Shown here: piece after piece, positions 30,256 through 39,064 of the stretch
Position numbering within the stretch: the first letter of the stretch is position 1
How the letters are laid out: each line of letters begins with the position of its first letter
Source of the DNA: Pseudomonadota bacterium
Lineage (GTDB): Bacteria; Pseudomonadota; Gammaproteobacteria; Burkholderiales; Burkholderiaceae_C
DNA length: 64,000 nucleotides
Reading direction: 5' to 3'
NCBI GenBank assembly: GCA_022566735.1
Contig: JADFIG010000004.1
Coordinates: forward strand, 143,555 to 207,554
Made by a program: the position numbers and the translations under genes
The notes under the pieces: model-generated
Seen by the model: only the letters and a program-made list of their open reading frames with translations
Databases searched by the model: none
Told to the model about the DNA's origin: nothing

Positions 30256-31644
30256 ATGCAAGTCACCGCTTCCATCTTCAAGGCCTATGACATCCGAGGC
30301 ATCGTCGGGCAGACCTTGAACGAAGCCGTGGCCGAGCACCTGGGCCGCGCTTTCGGCACCGAAGCGCTGAAGCTGGGCGAGAAGGCCGTGGCCATCGGCC
30401 GTGACGGTCGCATCTCCGGTCCTTCGCTGAGTGCCGCGCTCATCCGTGGCCTGCGCGCCACCGGCATCGACGTGATCGACCTGGGTGCCGTGACCACGCC
30501 CATGCTCTACTACGTGGCCGCCACGCGCGGTGATGTCGGCTGCCACAGTGGCATCCAGGTCACCGGCAGCCACAACCCCAAGGACTACAACGGCTTCAAG
30601 ATGGTGCTGGCCGGCCGCGCCATCTACGGCGACGACATCCAGGGCCTGCGCCAGCGCATCGAGGCCGAGGACTACGCCAGCGGCAGCGGTGGCCTGACCG
30701 AGCTGAACGTGCTGGCCGAGTACACCCAGCGCATCGTCGGCGACTGCAAGCTGGCCCGCCCTCTGAAGATCGTGGTGGACTCGGGCAACGGCATCCCTGG
30801 TGCTTCGGCCCCTGGCATCCTGCGCGCCCTGGGTTGCGAGGTCACCGAGCTGTTTTCCGAGGTCGATGGCGACTTCCCCAACCACCACCCGGACCCCTCC
30901 AAGCCGGAGAACCTGGCCGACCTGATCGCGGCCGTGAAGGCGCAGGGCGCCGACCTGGGCCTGGCCTTCGATGGCGACGGCGACCGCCTGGGCGTGGTCA
31001 CCAAGGAAGGCCACAACATCTTCCCGGACCGCCAGATCATGCTGTTCGCGCAGGATGTGCTCTCGCGCGTGCCGGGTGCGCCCATCATCTTCGACGTCAA
31101 GTGCAGCCAGCGCCTGGCCGTGGCCATCCGCGAAGCCGGTGGCGTGCCGGTGATGTACAAGACCGGCCACTCGCTGGTGAAGGCCAAGCTCAAGGAAATG
31201 AACTCGCCGTTCGCGGGTGAGATGAGCGGCCACATCTTCTTCGGTGAGCGCTGGTATGGCTTCGACGACGCCACCTACACGGCGGCCCGCCTGCTGGAGA
31301 TCCTCTCCAAGGTGGCCGACCCCAGCGCCGTGCTCAATGCGCTGCCGACCAGCCACAGCACGCCCGAACTGAACGTGCCCTGTGCCGAGGGCGAGCACCA
31401 CGCCGTGATCGAGAAGCTGCGCCAGACGGCCAGGTTCGAGGGTGCCGAGATGACCACCATCGACGGCCTGCGTGCCGATTACCCCGATGGCTTCGGCCTG
31501 GTGCGCGCCTCCAACACCACGCCGGTGCTGGTGCTGCGCTTCGAAGGCCAGACGCCCGAGGCGCTCGAGCGCATCCGTGCCCACTTCATGGCGGCCATCC
31601 TGGCGGTCAAGCCAGATGCCCACGTGGGCGCCTCGGCGCACTGA
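30256..31644 (+). CDS. Phosphomannomutase / phosphoglucomutase
   Basis: 462 residues, starting MQVTASIFKAYDIRGI. Interconverts hexose 1- and 6-phosphates for LPS and exopolysaccharide precursors. The active phosphoserine is S105 in TGSHNP (103-108), the Mg site is DGDGDR (239-244), and the sugar-binding loop is GEMSGHIFF. RASNTTPVLVLRFEG contacts phosphate. Related to AlgC/ManB (dual-specificity family). It lies just upstream of waaA, in keeping with envelope sugar metabolism. Confidence 0.92.
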   Translation: MQVTASIFKAYDIRGIVGQTLNEAVAEHLGRAFGTEALKLGEKAVAIGRDGRISGPSLSAALIRGLRATGIDVIDLGAVTTPMLYYVAATRGDVGCHSGIQVTGSHNPKDYNGFKMVLAGRAIYGDDIQGLRQRIEAEDYASGSGGLTELNVLAEYTQRIVGDCKLARPLKIVVDSGNGIPGASAPGILRALGCEVTELFSEVDGDFPNHHPDPSKPENLADLIAAVKAQGADLGLAFDGDGDRLGVVTKEGHNIFPDRQIMLFAQDVLSRVPGAPIIFDVKCSQRLAVAIREAGGVPVMYKTGHSLVKAKLKEMNSPFAGEMSGHIFFGERWYGFDDATYTAARLLEILSKVADPSAVLNALPTSHSTPELNVPCAEGEHHAVIEKLRQTARFEGAEMTTIDGLRADYPDGFGLVRASNTTPVLVLRFEGQTPEALERIRAHFMAAILAVKPDAHVGASAH

Positions 31645-31692
31645 GGTTCAAGCCAGCTTCGGCTAGCATCGCGGCTTCGATGCCGCACCTGC

Positions 31693-33060
31693 ATGCCTTT
31701 GCCTGAGTCTTCCACGCCTTCTGCCGCCGCACCCGCTGCGGCGCCTGCCCCGGCCCGCGCCTGGCTGGCCCGCCAGGCCTACACGCTGCTGTTGCGCCTG
31801 GGCACGCCCACCTACCTGTGGCGTGTCTGGTCGCGCGGCCGCGAGGAGCCGGATTACCGCGCCCACTGGCCCGAACGCCTCGGCCTGTATGGTGCGCCGT
31901 CGTCCGGCCAGGGCTGGGTCTGGGTGCATGCCGTCTCGCTGGGGGAGGCCCGCGCGGCCGTGCCCCTGATCGCCGCCTTGCGCCAGCAACGGCCCGGCAT
32001 GCGACTGCTGCTGACCCACACCACGGCCACCGGCCGCGAGGCGGGCCGTGCCTTGCTGCAACCCGGCGATGTGCAGGCCTGGCTGCCTTATGACACGCCC
32101 GGCGCCGTGCGCCGGTTCCTGCGGCACTTCCAGCCCCGCGTCGGCGTGCTCATGGAAACAGAAGTCTGGCCCAACCTGCTGCGCGAAGCGCGCAAGGCCG
32201 GCGTGCCCATGGTGCTGGCCAACGCCCGCCTGAGCCCCAAGAGCCTGCGCCAGGGCCGGCGGTTCGCGGCCCTGCTGCAGCCCGCCGCTCGCGCGCTTGC
32301 CTTGAGCCTGGCCCAGACCGAGGACGACGCCGTGCGCCTGCGGGCCATGGGGGCCGATCCCGTGCAGGTGTGCGGCAACGTCAAGTTCGACATGAGCCCG
32401 GCGCCGGAGCTGCTGGCGCTGGGGCAACGCTGGCGTTCGGCCGATGCCCGGGCGCTGTGCCTGGCCGCCAGCACCCGCGAGGGCGAGGAGGCGGGGTTGC
32501 TGGACGCCTGGCAGCGTGCGATGGCCGCCGGGGCTTTCGCGGGAGGGCGGGCGGCAGCGCCACCGCGCTTGTGGATCGTTCCGCGCCATCCCCAGCGTTT
32601 CGACGAGGTGGCCGCCCTCGTGCGCCAGCGCGGTCTGCGCTTGTCGCGCCGCAGTGCCTGGCCTCAGGGGCAGCCCGATGCCGACGCGCTGGCCGCCGAC
32701 GTCTGGCTGGGGGACAGCATGGGCGAGATGCCGGCGTACTACGCCGCCGCCACGCTGGCCTGGCTGGGCGGGAGCTTTGCGCCCCTGGGCGGACAGAACC
32801 TGATCGAGGCTGCGGCCTGTGGCTGTCCGCTGATCATGGGGCCCTCCACCTTCAATTTTGCCGATGCGGCCGAGTTGAGCCTGGCCGCGGGGGCGTCTCG
32901 GCGGGTGAGCGACTGGCCCGAGGCGGTGCAAGCGGCCTGCCAAGGCCTGCGCGAGGGCGTCGAACCGGTGCGGGAGGCGGCCTTGGCGTTTTCCCTGCAC
33001 CACCGGGGTGCGTCAGAGCGCATGTCACGTGAGATTTCGCGCACCATCTTGCCCCCATGA
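31693..33060 (+). CDS. waaA: 3-deoxy-D-manno-octulosonic acid (Kdo) transferase
   Basis: 455 residues including a ~20-residue Ala/Pro leader and one N-terminal membrane anchor. Transfers Kdo to lipid A at the inner membrane. WVHAVSLGEARAAVPLI and METEVWPNLL are the WaaA signatures. The C-terminal nucleotide-sugar site includes GGSFAPLGGQNLIEAAACGCP. It lies 48 bases after the phosphomannomutase. Confidence 0.93.
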   Translation: MPLPESSTPSAAAPAAAPAPARAWLARQAYTLLLRLGTPTYLWRVWSRGREEPDYRAHWPERLGLYGAPSSGQGWVWVHAVSLGEARAAVPLIAALRQQRPGMRLLLTHTTATGREAGRALLQPGDVQAWLPYDTPGAVRRFLRHFQPRVGVLMETEVWPNLLREARKAGVPMVLANARLSPKSLRQGRRFAALLQPAARALALSLAQTEDDAVRLRAMGADPVQVCGNVKFDMSPAPELLALGQRWRSADARALCLAASTREGEEAGLLDAWQRAMAAGAFAGGRAAAPPRLWIVPRHPQRFDEVAALVRQRGLRLSRRSAWPQGQPDADALAADVWLGDSMGEMPAYYAAATLAWLGGSFAPLGGQNLIEAAACGCPLIMGPSTFNFADAAELSLAAGASRRVSDWPEAVQAACQGLREGVEPVREAALAFSLHHRGASERMSREISRTILPP

Positions 33061-33073
33061 TCCGGGGGTAACA

Positions 33074-33112
33074 ATCTGAAACGTGACCATGTATCGTATG
33101 CCTATCTGAAAC
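33074..33112 (+). repeat. Pair of ATCTGAAAC direct repeats upstream of the PEP-CTERM gene
   Basis: The 9-mer ATCTGAAAC occurs at 33074-33082 and 33104-33112, exactly 30 bases (about three helical turns) apart, ending 14 bases before the ATG at 33127. It may be a regulator site or a promoter-proximal element. Confidence 0.45.
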
Positions 33113-33126
33113 ACAGTGAGGTTGTC

Positions 33127-33675
33127 ATGCAAAACGTGGTTCGTCGTGGTTCTATTGGCGCGGTTCTGGCCCTGGCCTGCGCAAGTGCGTTCTCTGCCAC
33201 CACCGATCTGGGTCAACTCGGTGCCGCCGACACGACCTTTGGCAACACCTTCTACCGCAGCACGTCCTTCACCGACTACTACACCTTCAGCATCGCCACC
33301 CCTGGCACCGTGTCCGGCACGACCTCGGATGGCGACCTGTTCAGCGCCTTCCTGAGCTTCAGCAAGGACGTGGTTCTCAACGCGCTGGTGCTGACCAACA
33401 CCGCGGTGAATGCCCTTTACGGCTTCGACGTCGCCATCCCTGTCGACGGCAGCACCAACACCTTCAGCTTTGCCAACCTGTCGGCTGGCAGCTACACCCT
33501 GCTGGCTGCGGGCACCGTCACCCTGGGTGAAACCCCGAGCGCTTCTTACACTGGTACCATCCGCACGACCGCTTCGGTGGCATCGCCGGCGCCGGAACCC
33601 GCAGACCTGGCCCTGACGGCCATGGGCCTGGCCGGTGTGGCCCTGATGCTGCGTCGCGGCCGCAAGGCTGCCTGA
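33127..33675 (+). CDS. PEP-CTERM (FxDxF-type) exported protein
   Basis: 182 residues. Signal peptide cut near SAFSA. A Ser/Thr/Asp-rich beta-type body includes FTDYYTFSIATPGTVSGTTS. The C-terminal sorting tail is APEPADLALTAMGLAGVALM with a basic end RRGRKAA: a PEP motif, one hydrophobic helix and an Arg cluster. Such tails are cleaved by exosortase after export, and an exosortase gene lies about 1 kb downstream. GTGAGG ribosome site. A terminator follows, so it is its own transcript. Function unknown; possibly a surface or matrix protein. Confidence 0.88.
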   Translation: MQNVVRRGSIGAVLALACASAFSATTDLGQLGAADTTFGNTFYRSTSFTDYYTFSIATPGTVSGTTSDGDLFSAFLSFSKDVVLNALVLTNTAVNALYGFDVAIPVDGSTNTFSFANLSAGSYTLLAAGTVTLGETPSASYTGTIRTTASVASPAPEPADLALTAMGLAGVALMLRRGRKAA

Positions 33676-33740
33676 TGGGCTCACGCCCCTGGGTGACCGG
33701 GGGCCGCCTTGCAAGCGGGTGATGCCCGTTTGCTCCAGCA

Positions 33741-33764
33741 CGGACCTTCGGGTCCGTTTTTTTT
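33741..33764 (+). terminator. Terminator of the PEP-CTERM gene
   Basis: 6-bp stem CGGACC / GGTCCG closed by a stable TTCG loop, then eight Ts (33757-33764). Confidence 0.92.
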
Positions 33765-33801
33765 GGTCGCGCGCAGGCGTGACCAGCCTCAGGAGTCGGA
33801 T

Positions 33802-34704
33802 TTGAACAAGACATGGGTGTGCGCCGCAGCGGTGCTGGTTTTGCTGGGCGGTTGCGACAAGAAGCCCGCTGCGTCCTCGGCGGCAGGGGAGTCCCAGGTG
33901 GCCGCACTGGTCAACAATGGCGAGATTTCCGTGCACCAGGTCGAGACCCTGCTGCGCCTGCAACCGGCCCTGGGGGCGCGCTTCGGCGAGCAGGCCTCGC
34001 CCCGCGCGCTGGACAACCTGATCGAGCAGGAACTGGCCGCCCAGGCCGCCATCCAGGCGGGCCTGGACACGAATCCGCAAACCCTGCAGGCCCTGGCCCT
34101 GGCCCGCCGCGAAGTGCTGGCACGGGTCTACCAGGACCAGCTGGCCGACAAGGTGGCGCTGCCCGACACCGCCGCCGTGGAGCGCTACTACGACGAGCAC
34201 CCCGAGCTGTTCTCTCAGCGCCGCCAGTACCTGCTGGAAGAAACCGTGGTGCAGGTGCCCGGCGCCGAGGCCGACGCCTGGCAGAGCAAGGTCCAGTCCA
34301 TGGGCAGCGTCGAAGAGCTGCAGGCCTGGTTCGTCCAGCAAAAGGCCGCCCGCAAGAGCCGGCGCTTCGCCCAGTGGGCCGAAGGCCTGCCGCTGGACCT
34401 GCTGCCCAGCCTGGCCAAGCTCAAGCCGGGGCAGTCGCTGGCCCTGCGCCGACCTGACAGCCTGTACGTGCTGACCGTGCTCAAGACCGAAGAGTCGCCC
34501 GTGCTGCTGGGCCAGGCCACGCCGGCCATCCAGGCGGCGCTGATGAGCCAGCGGCGCCAGGAGGCCGTGCGTGACGGCATGACCCGCCTGCGGGAGCAAG
34601 CCAAGATCACCCGGCTGATGCCGCTGCCAGGGGCCTCGTCGGCTGCCTCGGCGCCGCTGCCGCCTGCGTCGGCGGACTCGGCAGCCGCATCCGCCGCTCG
34701 CTGA
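33802..34704 (+). CDS. epsD: EpsD-family peptidyl-prolyl isomerase-like lipoprotein
   Basis: 300 residues from a TTG at 33802, six bases after AGGAG. This start gives a complete lipoprotein signal, MNKTWVCAAAVLVLLGGC. The next ~120 residues resemble the SurA N-terminal chaperone helix bundle (VAALVNNGEISVHQVETLLR, ALDNLIEQELAAQAAIQAG). A parvulin-like region follows, ending in an Ala/Ser tail. EpsD-type proteins accompany exosortase B loci and may help export or fold the sorted proteins. The exosortase ATG is 20 bases downstream. Confidence 0.82.
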   Translation: MNKTWVCAAAVLVLLGGCDKKPAASSAAGESQVAALVNNGEISVHQVETLLRLQPALGARFGEQASPRALDNLIEQELAAQAAIQAGLDTNPQTLQALALARREVLARVYQDQLADKVALPDTAAVERYYDEHPELFSQRRQYLLEETVVQVPGAEADAWQSKVQSMGSVEELQAWFVQQKAARKSRRFAQWAEGLPLDLLPSLAKLKPGQSLALRRPDSLYVLTVLKTEESPVLLGQATPAIQAALMSQRRQEAVRDGMTRLREQAKITRLMPLPGASSAASAPLPPASADSAAASAAR

Positions 34705-34724
34705 CACCCGGCCCCGAGCGGACC

Positions 34725-36410
34725 ATGGTCGCGTCGCTGGTGTTGCCCCTGGCCTGGCTGAGCCTGGCCATTCCCAGCCTGTGGGACTGGCTCTTTGGCA
34801 CCTGGGTGGCGTACAGCCAGGGCCATGAGCTGCTCCTGCTGGGGGTGGCCGCCTGGCTGATGTGGCGCCAGCGCGGCGTGGCCAGCGTGACGGGGCCCGG
34901 TGGGCGGCCCGAGCGCCTGGGTGCGCTGTTCTGGCTGGCCTGGGCGCTGGGCTTGCTGGGCTACGCGCTGGGCCGCTCGCAGGAGTTCATCCGCGTCGAG
35001 TTGCTGTCGCTGTGGTGGCTGGCCCTGCTGTCGATGTGGTCGAGCCGCGGCTGGGATGGGCTGCGCCGCACCTGGTTTGCCTGGCTGTTCTGCCTGTTTG
35101 CGATGCCGCTGCCCTTCTCGGTGGTGCTGGCGCTGACCGCGCCGCTCAAGGAAGCGGTGTCGGCGGTGGCCACCTCGGCGCTGTCCGTGCTGGGCTACCC
35201 CATCGGACGCAGTGGCGTGGTCATCACCGTCGGGCAATACCAGTTGCTGGTGGCCGAGGCGTGCGCGGGCCTGCACTCCATGTTCATCCTGGAGGCCATG
35301 GGCCTGCTCTACAGCCACCTGGCCCAGCACACCTCCTGGTGGCGCAATGGCCTGCTGGCGGCGCTGGCGATCCCGGTGTCTTTCTTCGCCAATGTCATCC
35401 GGGTGATGATCCTGGTGGTGGTGACGCACCACTTCGGAGATGCCGCCGGACAAGGCTTCGTCCACAATTTCGCCGGCCTGGTGCTGTTCGCCGTGGCCCT
35501 GGCCTTGATGGCCGCGGTGGACACGGTGCTGGGGCTGGTCTGGCCGGACCGGCGCGAGGCGCTGCCAGGGCGGGAGGGGATGGCGGCCCGCGTGGCGCAC
35601 GCGCCGGCGGCGTCAGATGCGGCTGCGGAGATGGGGGTGCCTGGCGCCCAGGTTGCGCAGCCCGCCGCGCCCGTGGCCTGGCGCCGTTCGTGGGCACTCG
35701 GAGCCTGCCTGGTGAGCGTCGCCCTGGCCAGCCTGTGGCTGCGCCCCGGGGTGTCGGCGGCGGCGCAGGTGCGTGCCCAGGTGCCGCTGGAGGACTTGTT
35801 CCCGACCGAAGTGCCGACCGAAGTGCGCACGGCGGCGGGCCCGCAGCGCGGCGTGTGGCGCCTGGACGCGGTGGCCTCGGGCATGGTGCGCCCGGCTTTC
35901 GAGGCCGCACGGCGCTTCCAGATGTACGACCAGGTGCTGGAGCGCACCTACATCCACCCCAGCGGCCGGCGGGTGATGCTGTCGGTGGCCTACGGTCGCC
36001 AGCAATCGGTGGGCTTGCAGATGCACCGCCCCGAGGTCTGCTACCGCGCCGGTGGCTTCGAGGTCAGCGCCCTCACACCGGCCACCCTGGCGCTGCCGGG
36101 ACGCCAGTTGCCGGTGGTGCGCCTGATGGCCACGCTGCCCGAGCGCCCCGAACCCATCACCTACTGGCGCCTGCTGGGCGACGAGGTGGTGCAGGACGAG
36201 GCCCGCTTCAAGGTCGCGCAAATCCTGGCGGGGCTCAGCCACCGTGGCCTGGCCGACGGCCTGCTGGTGCGCCTGTCGACCATCGATGGCGACGCCCAGA
36301 CGGGCTGGACATGGCAGGCCGCCTTCGCCCGCGATCTGGCTGCGGCCCTGTCACCCGAGCAGCGCCTGCGGGTGCTGGGGACGGACACCTCAGGCGCGCG
36401 GGCACACTGA
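34725..36410 (+). CDS. xrtB: Exosortase B fused to an EpsI domain
   Basis: 561 residues. The N-terminal part (1-275) is an eight-helix membrane protease/transpeptidase with the exosortase residues C180 (AEACAGLHSM), R226 (FFANVIRVMIL) and H247 (FVHNFAGLVLF). After a linker (276-320) and another helix, the C-terminal ~230 residues are an EpsI domain (RTYIHPSGRRVMLSVAYG, MHRPEVCYRAGGF). In most betaproteobacterial XrtB loci that I know, EpsI is a separate gene. The protein should cleave and re-anchor PEP-CTERM proteins in the inner membrane. No exopolysaccharide genes are adjacent. Confidence 0.88.
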   Translation: MVASLVLPLAWLSLAIPSLWDWLFGTWVAYSQGHELLLLGVAAWLMWRQRGVASVTGPGGRPERLGALFWLAWALGLLGYALGRSQEFIRVELLSLWWLALLSMWSSRGWDGLRRTWFAWLFCLFAMPLPFSVVLALTAPLKEAVSAVATSALSVLGYPIGRSGVVITVGQYQLLVAEACAGLHSMFILEAMGLLYSHLAQHTSWWRNGLLAALAIPVSFFANVIRVMILVVVTHHFGDAAGQGFVHNFAGLVLFAVALALMAAVDTVLGLVWPDRREALPGREGMAARVAHAPAASDAAAEMGVPGAQVAQPAAPVAWRRSWALGACLVSVALASLWLRPGVSAAAQVRAQVPLEDLFPTEVPTEVRTAAGPQRGVWRLDAVASGMVRPAFEAARRFQMYDQVLERTYIHPSGRRVMLSVAYGRQQSVGLQMHRPEVCYRAGGFEVSALTPATLALPGRQLPVVRLMATLPERPEPITYWRLLGDEVVQDEARFKVAQILAGLSHRGLADGLLVRLSTIDGDAQTGWTWQAAFARDLAAALSPEQRLRVLGTDTSGARAH

Positions 36411-36485
36411 GCCGATCTGCCGAGGCCGGTTGTGCGGGAGACCGGGTGTGGCGTCAACGCTTGCACCCGGACCGGGCTCCAGACC

Positions 36486-36785
36486 TCAGGCCAGCAGGTC
36501 CTGCCACTCGGGATGGCGTCGGATGTAGACCGCCACGTAGCTGCACACCGGGTCGACCTGCTGCCCTTGCTGCCGAACCCAGGCCAGCGCATGGGCGACC
36601 AGCGCTGCCGCGATGCCGCGACCTTCCAGGGGGCGAGGCACGCCGGTGTGGGTGATGCGCGTGACCCGGCCATCCTGCACGTAGTCGACCTCGCAGCGCA
36701 GGCCATCGACGATCGCTTCGAAGCGGCCGATGTCCGGGTGGTGGGTGATGGCCAGGGGCGTGCTTGCCGTGTTCGGGGTGCTCAT
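36486..36785 (-). CDS. Small GNAT-family N-acetyltransferase (YjdJ/NATD1-like)
   Basis: 99 residues, the short form of the fold. FEAIVDGLRCEVDYVQDG, ITHTGVPRPLEGRGIAAALV (acetyl-CoA loop) and VDPVCSYVAVYIRRHPEW are the family motifs. The substrate is unknown. It is converging with the exosortase gene and precedes no clear partner. Confidence 0.87.
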   Translation of the reverse strand: MSTPNTASTPLAITHHPDIGRFEAIVDGLRCEVDYVQDGRVTRITHTGVPRPLEGRGIAAALVAHALAWVRQQGQQVDPVCSYVAVYIRRHPEWQDLLA

Positions 36786-36800
36786 GCCGGGCAGTGTGCC

Positions 36801-37370
36801 TCAGACGACCCCGAGCGCGCCGAGCACGGCCCCGGTGACCACCAGCCAGATGAGGCGAACGCGGGTGCGCCAGACCAGCAGCGCCACCGCCACGGCCAGC
36901 CCCCAGGCGCGCGGCTGGCCATCCAGTGGGGGCATGAGGTGCCAGCCCGTGGCCAGCAGCAGGCCCATGGTGACCGGTGTCATGCCGGCCTGGAAGGCGC
37001 GCACGCTCAGCCAGTGGCGGCGCACCGAGACCCAGCGCGAAACCGCCAGGGCCAGCGTGGTCGAGGGCAGCATGATGCCGACCATGCTGATGAGCGCACC
37101 ACCCAGCCCGCCCGCGTACCAGCCCATCAAGGCCACGAACAGCACATTGGGGCCGGGCGCGGCCTGGGCCAGGGCGATGGCCCCGGTGAAGTCGGCATCG
37201 CTCAGCAGGCCACCGTCTTGCACCAGCCGGCGGTGCATGTCGGGGACCAGGGTGATGGCCCCGCCGATGGACAGCAGCGACAGCGCGATGAAGTGCCCGA
37301 ACAGCGTCCACCACACCTCGGGCGACCAGCTGAGAGGCGCTGCGGCGCTCACTGCGGCCACCGCGCTCAT
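36801..37370 (-). CDS. Chromate transporter, second half (ChrA-like)
   Basis: 189 residues with about six helices and one ChrA repeat: LSIGGAITLVPDMHRRLVQD and LAQAAPGPNVLFVALMGWYAGG. It overlaps the first-half gene by four bases (ATGA at 37367-37370), so the pair is translated together and should form a two-chain transporter. In the family, paired half-size proteins carry out chromate efflux, but sulfate or other anions are possible. Confidence 0.87.
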   Translation of the reverse strand: MSAVAAVSAAAPLSWSPEVWWTLFGHFIALSLLSIGGAITLVPDMHRRLVQDGGLLSDADFTGAIALAQAAPGPNVLFVALMGWYAGGLGGALISMVGIMLPSTTLALAVSRWVSVRRHWLSVRAFQAGMTPVTMGLLLATGWHLMPPLDGQPRAWGLAVAVALLVWRTRVRLIWLVVTGAVLGALGVV

Positions 37371-38041
37371 GCCCGGGCCTCGCGGCGCTTGAGCAGCAGG
37401 TAGCTGGCCAGGCAGGTGATGCCACCCAGCCCCAGCAGCACCTGGATGAGCGGCCAGTGCCCGCCCGTGACCAGCGCAAAGGCCAGCGCCGCCAGGCCCA
37501 GGCAGGCCGGCCAGCCCAGCTCGTGCTCACGCAAGGGGGCCGAGAGCTTGAGCACGGTGCCGATGATCTGGCCGGCGGCCACCGCCGCGATGCCGCCGAG
37601 CGCGCCGCGGATCAGGCCTTGCGCGTGCGGCAGGCTGGCGGCCTCGCCCAGGCCCCAGGCCAGCAGCAGCATCAGCGCCATGGGTGCGGCGATCATGCCG
37701 GCCAGGGCGGTGAGGGCGCCGCGCCAGCCGAAGAAGCGGTCGCCGATCATCAGCGACAGGTTGCACACGTTCGGGCCGGGCAGCACCTGCGCCGAGGCCA
37801 GCATGTCGACGAAGTCGCGCGGGCTCAGCCATTGGCGGCGTTCGCACAACTCGCGCTGCGCCACCGCGATGACGCCGCCGAAGCCTTGCAGCGCCAGCCA
37901 GGTGAAGGCGACGAAGAGTTCGCGCAGCGATCCGGGGCGTTGCAAGGGCGGCTGCGGCGAGGCCGCGGCGTCCGCCACCGAAGGCGGCGCAACGCGGGAG
38001 GTGGGGGATGGTGCGGAGGAGGCGTCGGATGCGTCGGACAT
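37367..38041 (-). CDS. Chromate transporter, first half (ChrA-like)
   Basis: 224 residues from the ATG at 38041 (MSDASDASSAP). The first ~45 residues are a disordered Ala/Ser/Pro leader. GFGGVIAVAQRELCERRQWL and LASAQVLPGPNVCNLSLMIG are ChrA motifs. Encodes the N-type half and is coupled to the second half by a four-base overlap. Confidence 0.86.
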   Translation of the reverse strand: MSDASDASSAPSPTSRVAPPSVADAAASPQPPLQRPGSLRELFVAFTWLALQGFGGVIAVAQRELCERRQWLSPRDFVDMLASAQVLPGPNVCNLSLMIGDRFFGWRGALTALAGMIAAPMALMLLLAWGLGEAASLPHAQGLIRGALGGIAAVAAGQIIGTVLKLSAPLREHELGWPACLGLAALAFALVTGGHWPLIQVLLGLGGITCLASYLLLKRREARA

Positions 38042-38104
38042 GGGCACTGCGGGGCACTGCGTGGGGCTTTGGTCAGCCCCAAGGTGCTCAGGCCCAGCCA
38101 AGCC

Positions 38105-38968
38105 TCAAGCGTACACCGCCACCACCTGGTAGCCGAGGGCGGCGAGCTGGCCGCTGGGGGTCCACAGCGTGGTTTTTTCGTTGACGTAGCCGTCGCCGGT
38201 GGCCAGGGCGTCCTTGTCCATGCGCCAGAAGCCGGCCGCATCCCCCTCGTCCACAGGGCGCAGCTCCAGCGCCCAGGAGACGGAGGACGCAGGTGCGAAG
38301 CCCTTGAGCTGGGAGAGGGCGGGCGTGGGGCCGGCATCGGCCAGCAGCACGGCCTGCAACTCGGCGTCCACGCCGGTGGGGGCGTGCAGCTTCACGTAGG
38401 TGCGGCTGTGCCAGGCATCGGTGCCGGTGAAGGGCAGGCCGCCTTCGGCCTGGCGGAAGTCGAGGTGCTGCACGAAGGCGGGCATGACGTCGGGCACGTA
38501 ATGCCACTGGAAGGATTCGTGGATGTCCTTGGCCGCGGGGATGTGCTCGGGGCGCAGGTGGGGCAGGGCCGATTCGCGGGCGGTGCCGAACACGCCCAGC
38601 AGCACGCCGCCGGTTTGCTCGACCCCCGTGGCATCGGTTTGCAGCACGCGGGCCTGCACCTGGCGGATGTTCTTGCCCTGACGCAGCAGGTGCACTTCGA
38701 CATCGAAGTGGCCCGGCGCGACCGGACCCACAAAGTTGGTTTGCAGGGCGCGCAAGGGCCAGTCGCTGCCGCAGACGTCGCGCATGGCCTGAACGACGAG
38801 GGTCGACAGCACACCGCCGAAGGTGGTGCGGCCCTGGCCCCAGTCGGCGCTGACGTGGAAGCGCACCCGCTGGTGCCCGCCGACGGCCAGGCGCTCGCGG
38901 CGCGACAGCAGCTGGCCGAGGGTGGCGGTGTCAGGCGATGGGCTGGAAGTGGGGGAGGCTTGGCTCAT
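38105..38968 (-). CDS. Acyl-CoA thioesterase family protein (double hot-dog, TesB-like)
   Basis: 287 residues. The N-terminal hot-dog has WGQGRTTFGGVLSTLVVQAM and ALQTNFVGPVAPGHFDVEV. The C-terminal hot-dog has SWALELRPVDEGDAAGFWRM with GDGYVNEKTTLWTPSGQLAA. Predicted to hydrolyse acyl-CoA esters; chain length unknown. It lies 63 bases upstream of the chromate transporter genes on the same strand, but there is no functional link I can see. Confidence 0.85.
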   Translation of the reverse strand: MSQASPTSSPSPDTATLGQLLSRRERLAVGGHQRVRFHVSADWGQGRTTFGGVLSTLVVQAMRDVCGSDWPLRALQTNFVGPVAPGHFDVEVHLLRQGKNIRQVQARVLQTDATGVEQTGGVLLGVFGTARESALPHLRPEHIPAAKDIHESFQWHYVPDVMPAFVQHLDFRQAEGGLPFTGTDAWHSRTYVKLHAPTGVDAELQAVLLADAGPTPALSQLKGFAPASSVSWALELRPVDEGDAAGFWRMDKDALATGDGYVNEKTTLWTPSGQLAALGYQVVAVYA

Positions 38969-39064
38969 GGGGGAAAAGCGTGGGGGGGTGATGCGTCATC
39001 GAACGATCGTGCTTTTTTGCATTCGACGCGCCCCTCGGGGGGGAAAGCCATGCTCGCTGAATGG

